NCBI GenBank assembly: GCA_012270975.1
Contig: JAAXHH010000141.1
Coordinates: 987,958 to 1,051,957, forward strand
DNA from: Candidatus Latescibacterota bacterium
Lineage (GTDB): Bacteria > JAAXHH01
Direction: 5' to 3'
DNA: 64,000 bases
Positions 45,994 to 53,200 of the stretch are shown here, piece by piece. The position numbers and the translations under genes are program-made. Each line of letters starts with the position of its first letter. The stretch's first letter is position 1. The notes beneath the pieces are model-generated. The model saw only the letters and a list, made by a program, of their open reading frames with translations, had not been told where the DNA came from and made no database searches.

Positions 45994-47193
45994 ATGCCCG
46001 TGACCATCACCGACGTAAAGACCATCCTGACGCAGCCCGCCGGAGCGCGCCTGATCGTCGTGAAGATCCTGACGTCGGAGCCCGGCCTGTACGGCCTGGG
46101 TTGCGCCACCTTCACCCAGCGGTTCCACGCCGTCCACGCGGCCATCGAACATCACCTCAAGCCCTTCCTCATCGGGAAGGACGTGGACGATATCGAAGAC
46201 CTGTGGCAGACGGCCATGGTGAACGGCTACTGGCGCAACGGGCCGGTCCTGAACAACGCCATATCCGGCATGGACCAGGCCCTGTGGGACATCAAGGGCA
46301 AGCAGGCCGGCATGCCCGTGTACCAGCTCCTGGGCGGTAAGTGCCGGGAGGCGGCGGACACCTACGTCCACGCCGACGGGAAATCACCGGAAGAGGTGGC
46401 GGAGAACGTACTGAAATACATGGAGCAGGACTATCGGCACGTCCGCTGCCAGATCGGCGGATACGGGGGCCGAAAGCCGCGGGTCACCCCGCCCGAAGGC
46501 GCGAAACCCGGGGACTATTTCGATCCGCGAAGCTACATGCGGCGCACGGTCAAGATGTTCGAGCACCTCCGCGCGACCGTGGGCGACGAGGTGGAACTGC
46601 TCCACGACGTGCACGAGCGGCTCACGCCCGCCGATGCCATCGTCTTCGCGAAGCAGGTCGAACCCTTCAACCTGTTCTTCCTCGAAGATCCCCTGGCGCC
46701 CGAGGACAACGAGTGGTTCCGCCGCATGCGGCAGACCTCGACGACGCCCATCGCCATGGGGGAACTGTTCAACAACCCCGCCGAATGGCTGCCCCTGATC
46801 GAAGGACGGCTCATCGATTTCCTGCGCATGCACATCAGCCAGATGGGCGGCATCACCCCGGCCCGCAACGTCGCGGCCATGGCCGCCATGTACGGCATCC
46901 GCACGGCGTGGCACGGCCCGGGCGACGTCTCCCCGGTGGGACACGCCGCCAACCTGCACCTTGACCTGTGGGCGCCGAATTTCGGCATCCAGGAGTGGTG
47001 CCGCTTCGGCGACCTGGTCTACGAGATCTTCCCCGGCACCCCGGAAGTACGGGGCGGCTACATGTACCCCAACGACCGTCCCGGCCTGGGCATCGACGTG
47101 GACGAGAAGCTGGCCGCCCGGTATCCCTGCGAGGACGAAATCATCAACTGGACACAGGCCCGGACGCCCGACGGAGGGCCCGCCCGTCCGTGA
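45994..47193 (+). CDS. rspA: RspA/mannonate-dehydratase-like enolase superfamily protein
   Basis: 399 residues. The enolase superfamily signature is complete: LHDVHERLTP, FFLEDPLAPEDNEWF, MGELFNNPAEWLPLI and AWHGPGDVSPVGHAANLH, ending with INWTQARTPDGGPARP. The LHDVHER and terminal WTQ-PDG segments are closer to E. coli RspA than to active mannonate dehydratases, so dehydratase activity may be low. It is coupled to the RDD gene by a GTGA overlap. Confidence 0.92.
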   Translation: MPVTITDVKTILTQPAGARLIVVKILTSEPGLYGLGCATFTQRFHAVHAAIEHHLKPFLIGKDVDDIEDLWQTAMVNGYWRNGPVLNNAISGMDQALWDIKGKQAGMPVYQLLGGKCREAADTYVHADGKSPEEVAENVLKYMEQDYRHVRCQIGGYGGRKPRVTPPEGAKPGDYFDPRSYMRRTVKMFEHLRATVGDEVELLHDVHERLTPADAIVFAKQVEPFNLFFLEDPLAPEDNEWFRRMRQTSTTPIAMGELFNNPAEWLPLIEGRLIDFLRMHISQMGGITPARNVAAMAAMYGIRTAWHGPGDVSPVGHAANLHLDLWAPNFGIQEWCRFGDLVYEIFPGTPEVRGGYMYPNDRPGLGIDVDEKLAARYPCEDEIINWTQARTPDGGPARP

Positions 47194-47624
47194 CCTTCAT
47201 TTCAGGCTACTCCCTGTCCGAAGACTACGCCGGCCACCTGCAGCGCATCGGCGCCTTCGCCATCGACCTGGCGCTCGTCACCGCGGTTTCCTGGGTGATC
47301 GCGCTGGCAGCCGAATTTGCGAGCCTCTTATCGGACCCGGCGACCATGCCGCTGATGAGCGCGTTCCATCTGCTCATGCCATGGTTCTACTACGCGGCCA
47401 TGGAGAGTTCGCCTCGCGGCGCCACCATCGGCAAGATGATCCTCGGCATCCGTGTAACTGACGATGGGGGATATACGCCTACCTTCGGCCGCGCCGCGCT
47501 CAGGGCCATTCCCAAGTGCCTGCCCATCCTCTGGCCTGGCTATCTCGCCGCGGTCTTCACCCAGCGTCGTCAGGCCTTTCACGACCTGATCGCTCGGACA
47601 CTGGTACTCAGATCCGGTACATAA
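47190..47624 (+). CDS. RDD family membrane protein
   Basis: 144 residues from GTG 47190, which overlaps the rspA stop codon (GTGA). RDD proteins have three TMs with Arg-Asp-Asp; here the first reads LQRIGAFAIDLALVTAVSWVI and the loop has GATIGKMILGIRVTDDGG and FHDLIARTLV. Some RDD proteins are Na+/H+ or compatible-solute transporters, but most are unknown. It may transport or sense the substrate of RspA. Confidence 0.85.
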   Translation: MTFISGYSLSEDYAGHLQRIGAFAIDLALVTAVSWVIALAAEFASLLSDPATMPLMSAFHLLMPWFYYAAMESSPRGATIGKMILGIRVTDDGGYTPTFGRAALRAIPKCLPILWPGYLAAVFTQRRQAFHDLIARTLVLRSGT

Positions 47625-47640
47625 AGGAATGACACGTTGA

Positions 47641-47922
47641 TCAAGACGCCTTCTGCTGTGTGATCAGCACCCCTTCCAGCCGGCCAATACGAGTATCCAT
47701 CTTGTCCTCCAGCGCGACGATGCGCGCTTCCGACTCGACAAAGCGTTTATCCATCTTGTCCTCCAGGGTGTCGATGCGCGCTTCCAGCCTGTCCTCCATG
47801 CGATCCATGCGCTGTACCAGCCTGGTCTCAAGCTCCATTCTTCCCGCTTTGGATTCTTTCCAGAAGAAAATGAATGCTCCCAATAAGATAGCCGGCGATA
47901 CGACCAGTTGAGCGATTTCCAT
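47641..47922 (-). CDS. Small membrane coiled-coil protein
   Basis: 93 residues, ATG 47922 with GGGAGAG upstream. One TM (VVSPAILLGAFIFFW) then a heptad-rich helix (RMDRMEDRLEARIDTLEDKMDKRF) and the tail MDTRIGRLEGVLITQQ, a variant of the LGRVEG tail in neighbouring small proteins. Function unknown. Its start lies inside the end of the upstream gene. Confidence 0.65.
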   Translation of the reverse strand: MEIAQLVVSPAILLGAFIFFWKESKAGRMELETRLVQRMDRMEDRLEARIDTLEDKMDKRFVESEARIVALEDKMDTRIGRLEGVLITQQKAS

Positions 47923-48169
47923 AGTACGATCTCTCCCTAACTGATTTCCATTTGGTCACTTCCTGATTACTTTTGTCGATTTTAGTCTCTACGCGTGTTA
48001 CAACCTCAATCAAGTCTCTCAGTTTCTCTTCTACCGATAGCATCCTGTTATTTAGGTCATCAATTAAGAAGAGCATAATCGTAACGATGATACCCGTCAT
48101 CATAACATTCATTCCGGCGATTGTAATAACCGGATTCCACGACCAATCTCTCTTGCTGTGTTCGTTCAT
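47828..48169 (-). CDS. Small membrane coiled-coil protein, 3' end overlaps next gene
   Basis: 113 residues. A central TM (IAGMNVMMTGIIVTIMLFL) is followed by LNNRMLSVEEKLRDLIEVVTRVETKI, similar in layout to the neighbours. The last 31 codons overlap the 5' end of the 47641 gene in another frame and encode an unrelated, probably nonfunctional tail; a frameshift before this point is possible. GAGG precedes ATG 48169. Confidence 0.5.
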   Translation of the reverse strand: MNEHSKRDWSWNPVITIAGMNVMMTGIIVTIMLFLIDDLNNRMLSVEEKLRDLIEVVTRVETKIDKSNQEVTKWKSVRERSYYGNRSTGRIAGYLIGSIHFLLERIQSGKNGA

Positions 48170-48258
48170 TATTTAGACCTCAGCTTTTAAGCCTGATCTT
48201 CATTCAGAAACCAGCATTCATCCCGTTATTCAGGAAGTACCGGCAGCAGGGATCCTCT

Positions 48259-48498
48259 TTATTCGTTTCCGGACACGCGCAGGTATCCTTCGACGCGACC
48301 GAGGCGCGTGTTCATGTCGTGCATCTCGGAACGTATCGAGGTGAGTTCCGTCCGCAATCCAGTCAACTCGGCCCGAACCTCATCCTGGAATTCCTTGTTG
48401 GACTGATTGATGAAAGTGACGACTGCGATAACGAGGATGCCTATGGCTGATACGATCTGTGCTCCGAACGCCCAATTATCTCGCGACATTCCGGTCAT
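48259..48498 (-). CDS. Small TM coiled-coil protein (tandem copy 1)
   Basis: 79 residues, ATG 48498 with AGGAGCCGGAAG upstream. One TM (FGAQIVSAIGILVIAVVTF) then a short charged coil and the tail EMHDMNTRLGRVEGYLRVSGNE. It is a near-identical duplicate of the gene at 48596, differing mainly by four residues and scattered changes. It is compact and hydrophobic with a possible opposing RNA (see hairpin feature). Unknown function. Confidence 0.7.
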   Translation of the reverse strand: MTGMSRDNWAFGAQIVSAIGILVIAVVTFINQSNKEFQDEVRAELTGLRTELTSIRSEMHDMNTRLGRVEGYLRVSGNE

Positions 48499-48559
48499 CT
48501 TCCGGCTCCTGGCGGGTGTGACGAAGTGTGAATAACCGACCCATATGATTCATTAGTCA

Positions 48560-48588
48560 GAGATCTGCCAACAGATCTCGTTGTTTTT
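48560..48588 (+). terminator. Terminator-like hairpin (copy 1) opposite the 5' side of a small TM gene
   Basis: On the plus strand the 8-bp stem GAGATCTG-CCAA-CAGATCTC (48560-48579) is followed by GTTGTTTTT. It lies 62 bp outside the start of the minus-strand gene at 48498, so it would end a plus-strand transcript antisense to that gene. No plus-strand protein gene needs it. Confidence 0.6.
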
Positions 48589-48595
48589 CTGTTTT

Positions 48596-48847
48596 CTATT
48601 CGTTTCCGGACACGCGCAGGATTCCTTCGACGCGACCGAGGCGCGTGTTCATGTCGTGCATCTCGGAACGTATGGAGGCGAATTCGGATTGCATTTCCGT
48701 TCGCAATCCGGTCAACTCGGCCCGAATCTCATCCCGGAATTCCTTGTTGGACTGATTGATGAAAGTGACGACTGCGATTACGAGGATGCCTATGGCCGAT
48801 ACGATCTGCGCGCCAAAGGCCCAGTTCTCCCGCGACATTCCGGTCAT
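48596..48847 (-). CDS. Small TM coiled-coil protein (tandem copy 2)
   Basis: 83 residues from ATG 48847, preceded by AGGAGGCCGGAA. TM FGAQIVSAIGILVIAVVTF and tail EMHDMNTRLGRVEGILRVSGNE as in copy 1, with an extra four codons in the coil (TEMQSEFASIRS versus TELTSIRS). The duplicated unit also includes the 5' flank with its hairpin. An in-frame upstream extension to 48889 is unlikely because the ribosome binding site sits at 48847. Confidence 0.7.
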   Translation of the reverse strand: MTGMSRENWAFGAQIVSAIGILVIAVVTFINQSNKEFRDEIRAELTGLRTEMQSEFASIRSEMHDMNTRLGRVEGILRVSGNE

Positions 48848-48911
48848 TTTCCGGCCTCCTGGCTGGCATGAAAGAGTATGCATCACCAACTGTTACAAGC
48901 CTTTAGTCGGA

Positions 48912-48938
48912 GATCACCGGGTGATCCTCGTGTTTTTT
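48912..48938 (+). terminator. Terminator-like hairpin (copy 2) opposite the 5' side of a small TM gene
   Basis: On the plus strand GATCACC-G-GGTGATC (48912-48926) is followed by CTCGTGTTTTTT. It stands in the same place relative to its gene as the hairpin at 48560, preceded in both by TTAGTC. The stem arms differ between the copies but stay paired, implying selection on the RNA structure. Confidence 0.6.
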
Positions 48939-49001
48939 CTAGAAAAAAGAAAAATCGGCAGGGGAAAACGCCGCGCTTCAGCCTCTCGGCTCAGCCCGGG
49001 C

Positions 49002-50111
49002 TCAGTCTCGCAGGGCGAGACTTTCCTCGGCGAGCGTCACGTCCAGCGGTTCGATGACCACCTGGCGGGGGCCATCCTCAACCACGCCGGCGACCCAGGC
49101 GCGGACACCCATCGACTCGGCGCATGCCACCGCCGCGTCTCCGTCTTCCGGGCGGACGAAGAGGGCGAAGCCGGCGCCCATGTTGAGGCTGCCGTAGGCC
49201 TCTTCCGCCGTCTGCCGGGTTTCGTCCATCATGAACTTCAGCACCTCGGGAACGGGGGGCACTTCGGATATACGGTAGGTGAACAGGCCGGGGTGGCGCA
49301 TGATCTTGCGCCATCCGTGGCCGGTGATGTTGGCGATGTAGCGCAGGCCGATGCCGGCCTCGAAGGCGGCCTCGGTAACGGGAGGATAGAGCACGGTAGG
49401 GTCGAGCAGGGCCTCGCCGTACGTCCGGCCGCCGGGCATGACCGTGGCGTACCCTTCCGGCAGCCGTTCAGACAGCTTGCGCGCGAGGGTGAGGCCGTTG
49501 GCGTGGATACCGCTGCTCTCCAGGAGGACGATCGCGTCCCCGGCCGCCAGGTCCTCGCCCAGGGTGAGGCGCGACTTCGGCCGGATGATGCCCACGCAGG
49601 ATGCGGCCAGGTCGATGGCGCGTTCCTCCACCACGCCGGTCAGGCAGGGCGTCTCGCCGCCGCCCCAGGCCACGCCCAGGACGTCGCAGGCCGCCTTCCA
49701 TCCGTCCACCAGGTCGTTCATGCGTTCCACGTCATCGAACCAGTCCGACGAACCGGCGGCCCAGTAGGCGTGGATGCTCAGGGGCCGTGCGCCCACGGTG
49801 ACGAGGTCATTGACGGCCGTGGCGATGGTGTCCTGCGCGATGTGGTCGTACCAGGTCCGTCCCGACGCCTCACGCATCGCATCCGCCACCAGGGCCTTGG
49901 TGCCCAGACATTCGGTGATGGAGGCGAGGTAGGCGTCGCCGATGTCCACCACGTACGCCGACTCACCGCGGCTGGCCGCCACCTCCCGGGCGCCGTCGCG
50001 CTCGAGGTGGACCCCCGTGGCCCGCGCCGCCCGCTGGGCGAGGACCTTCAGCGGATCGATCCGGTCGTAATCCACACCGGAATCCTCGTAGGTCAGATGG
50101 TCGTCGGCCAT
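49002..50111 (-). CDS. PurM/AIR-synthase-like ATP-dependent enzyme
   Basis: 369 residues, ATG 50111 after AAGGGGAAGG. PurM superfamily fold: LTYEDSGVDYDRIDPLKVLA, DTIATAVNDLVTVGARPLSIHAYWAAG, GGGETPCLTGV, LLESSGIHANGLTLARKL and ANITGHGWRKIMRHPG. This is near PurM (phosphoribosylformylglycinamidine cyclo-ligase) but the N-terminal TDGVGTK motif is replaced by a divergent ITECLGTK, and no purine genes are nearby. It is 10 bp downstream of a SelA-like PLP enzyme gene, so a role in that gene's pathway, for example activating a small substrate, is plausible. Confidence 0.75.
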   Translation of the reverse strand: MADDHLTYEDSGVDYDRIDPLKVLAQRAARATGVHLERDGAREVAASRGESAYVVDIGDAYLASITECLGTKALVADAMREASGRTWYDHIAQDTIATAVNDLVTVGARPLSIHAYWAAGSSDWFDDVERMNDLVDGWKAACDVLGVAWGGGETPCLTGVVEERAIDLAASCVGIIRPKSRLTLGEDLAAGDAIVLLESSGIHANGLTLARKLSERLPEGYATVMPGGRTYGEALLDPTVLYPPVTEAAFEAGIGLRYIANITGHGWRKIMRHPGLFTYRISEVPPVPEVLKFMMDETRQTAEEAYGSLNMGAGFALFVRPEDGDAAVACAESMGVRAWVAGVVEDGPRQVVIEPLDVTLAEESLALRD

Positions 50112-50121
50112 GCCTTCCCCT

Positions 50122-51498
50122 TCAGCTTCCGGTGGTGAACAGTTCCCGCAGCCTGCCGGCCACGAGCTCCACTTCGCCTTCCTCAAGCTGCAGCGTACGC
50201 GGACCCGGACCGTCGAAAATGATCTTCGGATCGCCCGCGCGCAACAGCCGGTCCACGTCTTCCCGGGACAGGGAAATGACCGCCTCGTCCCAGACCAGTT
50301 CCACGTCGCAATAGCCGTGGGTGTTGAGCTCGTAGCGGGCTTCAAGGCCGTCGATGTCCTGCAACTGGTCCGCCAGCCAGCGGGCCTTCGCATTCCAGGC
50401 CGCGATCTCTTCTTCCTCGTCGAGGGCGACGTAACGTTCCAGCGCGGTCACCAGGCCGACGATCTCCTCCTTGCCGACTTTCAGCCCCCGCCCGATGCCG
50501 TTGACCGGCGCGTTCTGCATCCGGGCGGCGTGGACCAGGTCGGCGCGGCCCGCGAGGATCCCCGTCGAATTCGGACCGCGAATCCCCTTGCCCCCGCTGA
50601 CTACGACCAGGTCGGCACCGGCCTCAAGGTACTTGGTCAGGTTCTCCTTCGGCGGCAGGTTGGAAGCCAGGTCGATCATCACCGGCACGCCCCTGCGCCG
50701 GCCGATCTCGATGATCTCCAGGGGCATGAGCGTCTCGGGATCGTGTTCCTGCCGGTGGCGCACGGGAAAGGGCGGGACGCCCCGCGTCTGGTGTTCGATA
50801 TAGGCCAGTCCCACGAGCAGGGCCGTCCGGTCCGTGATGGCCGCCTCGTACTCCGCGCGGGTTCCGGCCTCCACCAGCTTCATGCCCGCGAATCCGAACA
50901 CGTTGTCGTAGAAGAAGCGATGGGCCTTCTGGAACAGGCACTCCACCTTCGGCCAGGTCGGATTGGGAAGGAGCCGCATCCGGTCCTGGTCGGACCCGGT
51001 CAGGACGCCCGCCGCGCCCACCAGCATCGCCGCGAAGGCGCCGGACGAGACCAGGGCGGCCTCCGCCCCCATGATCTCGGCGATGCGCCGTCCCGCCGCG
51101 TCGTGCAGTTCCGCCATGTCCACGAAGTAGCGGTTGGCCTCGGCCATGGCCTCCATCACCTCGGCCGGCATGCGCGAGCCCCCCATGCTCGAGAGGTGTT
51201 CGTGGGCGCCGACATGAGGCCGCACGCCCAGCAGCCGGGTATATACATTGTCCCTCAGATCAGCCGCCAGGGCTTCCGGATTGCCATCCAGGCCGGCCGG
51301 ATCGTTGCCCGCACCGTCCGATCCGTCCGATCCGTCCTGCCCGCCCATACTACTGCAACCGACCGCCGCGACGCCAACCGCGCCTGCCATGCCCGCCAGC
51401 GCACTCACCCTGATGAACGCGCGACGGCCCAGCGTGCTCTCCGTTGCCGCCGGTTCCGGCTCATCCACGCGCTGCTCTTCCCGGATATCCTTGTCCAT
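50122..51498 (-). CDS. Tat-lipoprotein PLP enzyme of the SelA/D-glucosaminate-lyase family
   Basis: 458 residues. The N-terminus has a twin-arginine GRRAFIRVSALAGMAGAV followed by a lipobox AAVGCSS, so it should be exported folded and lipid-anchored. The PLP domain is of the SelA/DgaE type: MGGSRMPAEVMEAMAEANRY, AAGRRIAEIMGAEAALVSSGAFAAML, DLASNLPPKENLTKYLEAGADLVVVSGGKGIRGPNSTGIL (lysine in SGGKG). Enzymes in this family eliminate or replace a beta substituent via aminoacrylate. A lipoprotein RidA, which drains aminoacrylate-type enamines, is encoded 700 bp upstream in the same direction. Confidence 0.87.
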   Translation of the reverse strand: MDKDIREEQRVDEPEPAATESTLGRRAFIRVSALAGMAGAVGVAAVGCSSMGGQDGSDGSDGAGNDPAGLDGNPEALAADLRDNVYTRLLGVRPHVGAHEHLSSMGGSRMPAEVMEAMAEANRYFVDMAELHDAAGRRIAEIMGAEAALVSSGAFAAMLVGAAGVLTGSDQDRMRLLPNPTWPKVECLFQKAHRFFYDNVFGFAGMKLVEAGTRAEYEAAITDRTALLVGLAYIEHQTRGVPPFPVRHRQEHDPETLMPLEIIEIGRRRGVPVMIDLASNLPPKENLTKYLEAGADLVVVSGGKGIRGPNSTGILAGRADLVHAARMQNAPVNGIGRGLKVGKEEIVGLVTALERYVALDEEEEIAAWNAKARWLADQLQDIDGLEARYELNTHGYCDVELVWDEAVISLSREDVDRLLRAGDPKIIFDGPGPRTLQLEEGEVELVAGRLRELFTTGS

Positions 51499-51573
51499 GT
51501 GTCCACACTCCCGCAGAGGGTTAAAACTCAGCCGAGATCCAACCCCCCACCAATTCTGCTCCGCCGGCCAACC

Positions 51574-52008
51574 CTAATCCCGCTTCTTCGCCGCCATCAG
51601 GTTCTCCGTCCGGCTTGCCACCTGTGCCTCGATCTCCTTGCGCGTCCAGCGCTTACCTCTGTTCATGCCTCCGCACGTCTCCGCTTCCCGTTCCCAACGG
51701 CGTTTCGACTTCAGGATGTCCTGCCAGAAGGGATAGCTGCTGCACTGGGACGGACGCACCGGATAGATGGAACATCCCTGGTCATAGAAGACGCAGGAAC
51801 CGCCGTCCGGGGAGACCAGGGAGACATTGCCGTCGATCTCCTCCGTGTACCGTTCGAGAAAGGTCTCGAAAGGCAGGTCCAGGTACTCGGCGATGCGCCG
51901 GAATTCCTTCTCGCTGCCGTAGACGAATCCACCCGGAAAGGTGCAGCAGTGGCCGCACCCGTGGCAGGTGAACTGCAATCCGTCGTGCCAGAACTTGCCT
52001 TTAGCCAT
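51574..52008 (-). CDS. YkgJ family cysteine-cluster protein
   Basis: 144 residues. Cysteine spacing CHGCGHCC near the N-terminus, then GSCVFYDQGCSIYPVRPSQCSSYPFW, matches the YkgJ/zinc-iron-cluster domain (CxxCxxCC...C...C...C). Members bind a metal cluster and are of unknown or maturation function. It lies between the RidA-like and PLP-enzyme genes. Confidence 0.9.
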   Translation of the reverse strand: MAKGKFWHDGLQFTCHGCGHCCTFPGGFVYGSEKEFRRIAEYLDLPFETFLERYTEEIDGNVSLVSPDGGSCVFYDQGCSIYPVRPSQCSSYPFWQDILKSKRRWEREAETCGGMNRGKRWTRKEIEAQVASRTENLMAAKKRD

Positions 52009-52010
52009 CG

Positions 52011-52190
52011 CTATTGATCGTTGTTGAAAGAGATTCCGTACTCTTTTGCTTTCGCGTCGACCATTCGTTCGATCTTGCGCAGCACCCGCCTATGATCGCT
52101 CACCAGTGACTTGTGATCGGCCATCAGTGATTTGTATTCCCGATCGATCTCTGAATCGTTGGGTGCGGACTTCTTTCTGGGTTCTTTCAT
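52011..52190 (-). CDS. Small charged helical protein
   Basis: 59 residues from ATG 52190; an in-frame TTG at 52244 would overlap the RidA-like gene. The repeat LMADHKSLVSDHRRVL gives an amphipathic helix. Only 2 bp separate it from the YkgJ gene. Function unknown; weak ribosome binding site. Confidence 0.5.
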   Translation of the reverse strand: MKEPRKKSAPNDSEIDREYKSLMADHKSLVSDHRRVLRKIERMVDAKAKEYGISFNNDQ

Positions 52191-52224
52191 ATCATACACC
52201 GCCTTTCCAGCTTGAATGGCTTCG

Positions 52225-52887
52225 TTATTCTCCCACCGTGGCAATCACTTCGACCTCGCACCGCGCGCCGAAGGCGAGGCCGCTGCCGGCGAAGGCGCTG
52301 CGGGCCGGCTTGTCGCCGGGGAAGTACGTGACGTACACCTCGTTGAAGGCGGGCCATTCGGCGATGTCCGCCAGCATGACCGTGGCCTTGATCACCAGGT
52401 CCATGGAGGATCCGTTAGCTTCAAGGACCGTCCTGATGTTCTCCATGGTCTGGCGGGCCTCACCCTGGATGCCCCCCGGCGCCAGGTCCGTCGTACCGGG
52501 GATGTTCCCGATCTGGCCGGAGAGGAACAGCAGGTGCCCCACACGCACGGCGTCCGAGAAGGGCAGGTTCATGCTCGCCGTGGTCTCCGAGGTGAGGTAG
52601 ACGGGCTCGTGTGAAGGCGACGCTGGTGGCGGTGCCAGTTCAGCCAACTCCGGCGCCGCGGACATCGTGGGCGTCTGCGCAGCCTGCTGCGCATCCGGCG
52701 ATGCGTCCTGCCCCGTTTCCGCGCAACCCGCGACGAGCAGAAGCGACAATAACAAAAACGCCAGCAGAAGCGGCAAAGCGGCAGCCACCAAACGGATGGA
52801 GTTCATCCGTAGCGGCAAAGCGGCCACCATCAACGGCACGGGGTTCATCCGTAGCGGCGAGAGGGCTGCGCGTAGTCTTCCGGTCAT
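52225..52887 (-). CDS. Lipoprotein RidA/YjgF family protein
   Basis: 220 residues. A long hydrophobic leader ends in LLLVAGCAET (lipobox Cys about 55), then a Pro/Ala linker, then a RidA domain: FSDAVRVGHLLFLSGQIGNIPGT, ARQTMENIRTVLEANGSSMDLVIKATVML and KPARSAFAGSGLAFGARCEVEVIAT. The substrate Arg of RidA (in PARS) and the acidic residue in CEVE are present. RidA deaminates reactive enamine/imine intermediates made by PLP enzymes, usually in the cytosol. Its leader contains a 14-residue duplication (LPLRMN repeats), encoded by a 42-bp DNA repeat. The start may be internal to this leader. Confidence 0.85.
   Translation of the reverse strand: MTGRLRAALSPLRMNPVPLMVAALPLRMNSIRLVAAALPLLLAFLLLSLLLVAGCAETGQDASPDAQQAAQTPTMSAAPELAELAPPPASPSHEPVYLTSETTASMNLPFSDAVRVGHLLFLSGQIGNIPGTTDLAPGGIQGEARQTMENIRTVLEANGSSMDLVIKATVMLADIAEWPAFNEVYVTYFPGDKPARSAFAGSGLAFGARCEVEVIATVGE
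52769..52858. repeat. 42-bp tandem duplication in the RidA leader region
   Basis: GTTCATCCGTAGCGGC occurs at 52801 and 52843, and AGCGGCAAAGCGGC at 52769 and 52811, a 42-bp period. It lengthens the hydrophobic leader. Confidence 0.85.
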
Positions 52888-53200
52888 ATTGCGCTCCTAT
52901 TTCAGCGTCAACTGTCCTTGCACGTTGACGTGATCACACAATGAAAAACAATCATGTAAACTTGAAACTAATGAATTGAAGCTGACCCGGTCAAGCGTAC
53001 ATGTAATCTCTCTCACGGGTTGGAATCGGATCGGGCTCCTGGGGGAATCGGATCGGGCTCCTGGAGGAACTGGATCGGAGCGCGTGGGAGGCCGTGGTCG
53101 CCATGGTACGGTCCGAGTTGCCGGACCCGGTGATCGACGACGCCGTACGGCGGATTCCGAAGCGATTCTAATACGGGCATGTGGGGGAATTTACGCCCGG
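52888..53200. other. Intergenic region with 22-bp tandem repeat
   Basis: About 310 bp. It contains the 22-bp repeat at 53023-53080 and no convincing gene or promoter. Confidence 0.55.
53023..53080. repeat. 22-bp tandem repeat, about 2.6 copies
   Basis: GAATCGGATCGGGCTCCTGG starts at 53023 and 53045, with a degenerate third unit at 53067. Noncoding. Confidence 0.85.

Noticed and set aside
48581..48871. Plus-strand frame with a signal-peptide-like start (MFFCFLFVSGHAQ)
   Set aside because: It is antisense to the duplicated small TM gene; codons merely mirror that gene. The hairpin region would also terminate near its start.
49002..50111. Naming the gene purM or selD
   Set aside because: The N-terminal metal/ATP motif differs from both and no Cys or Sec is present at the SelD position.
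53023..53080. CRISPR-like array
   Set aside because: The 22-bp units are directly adjacent with no spacers; it is a tandem repeat.
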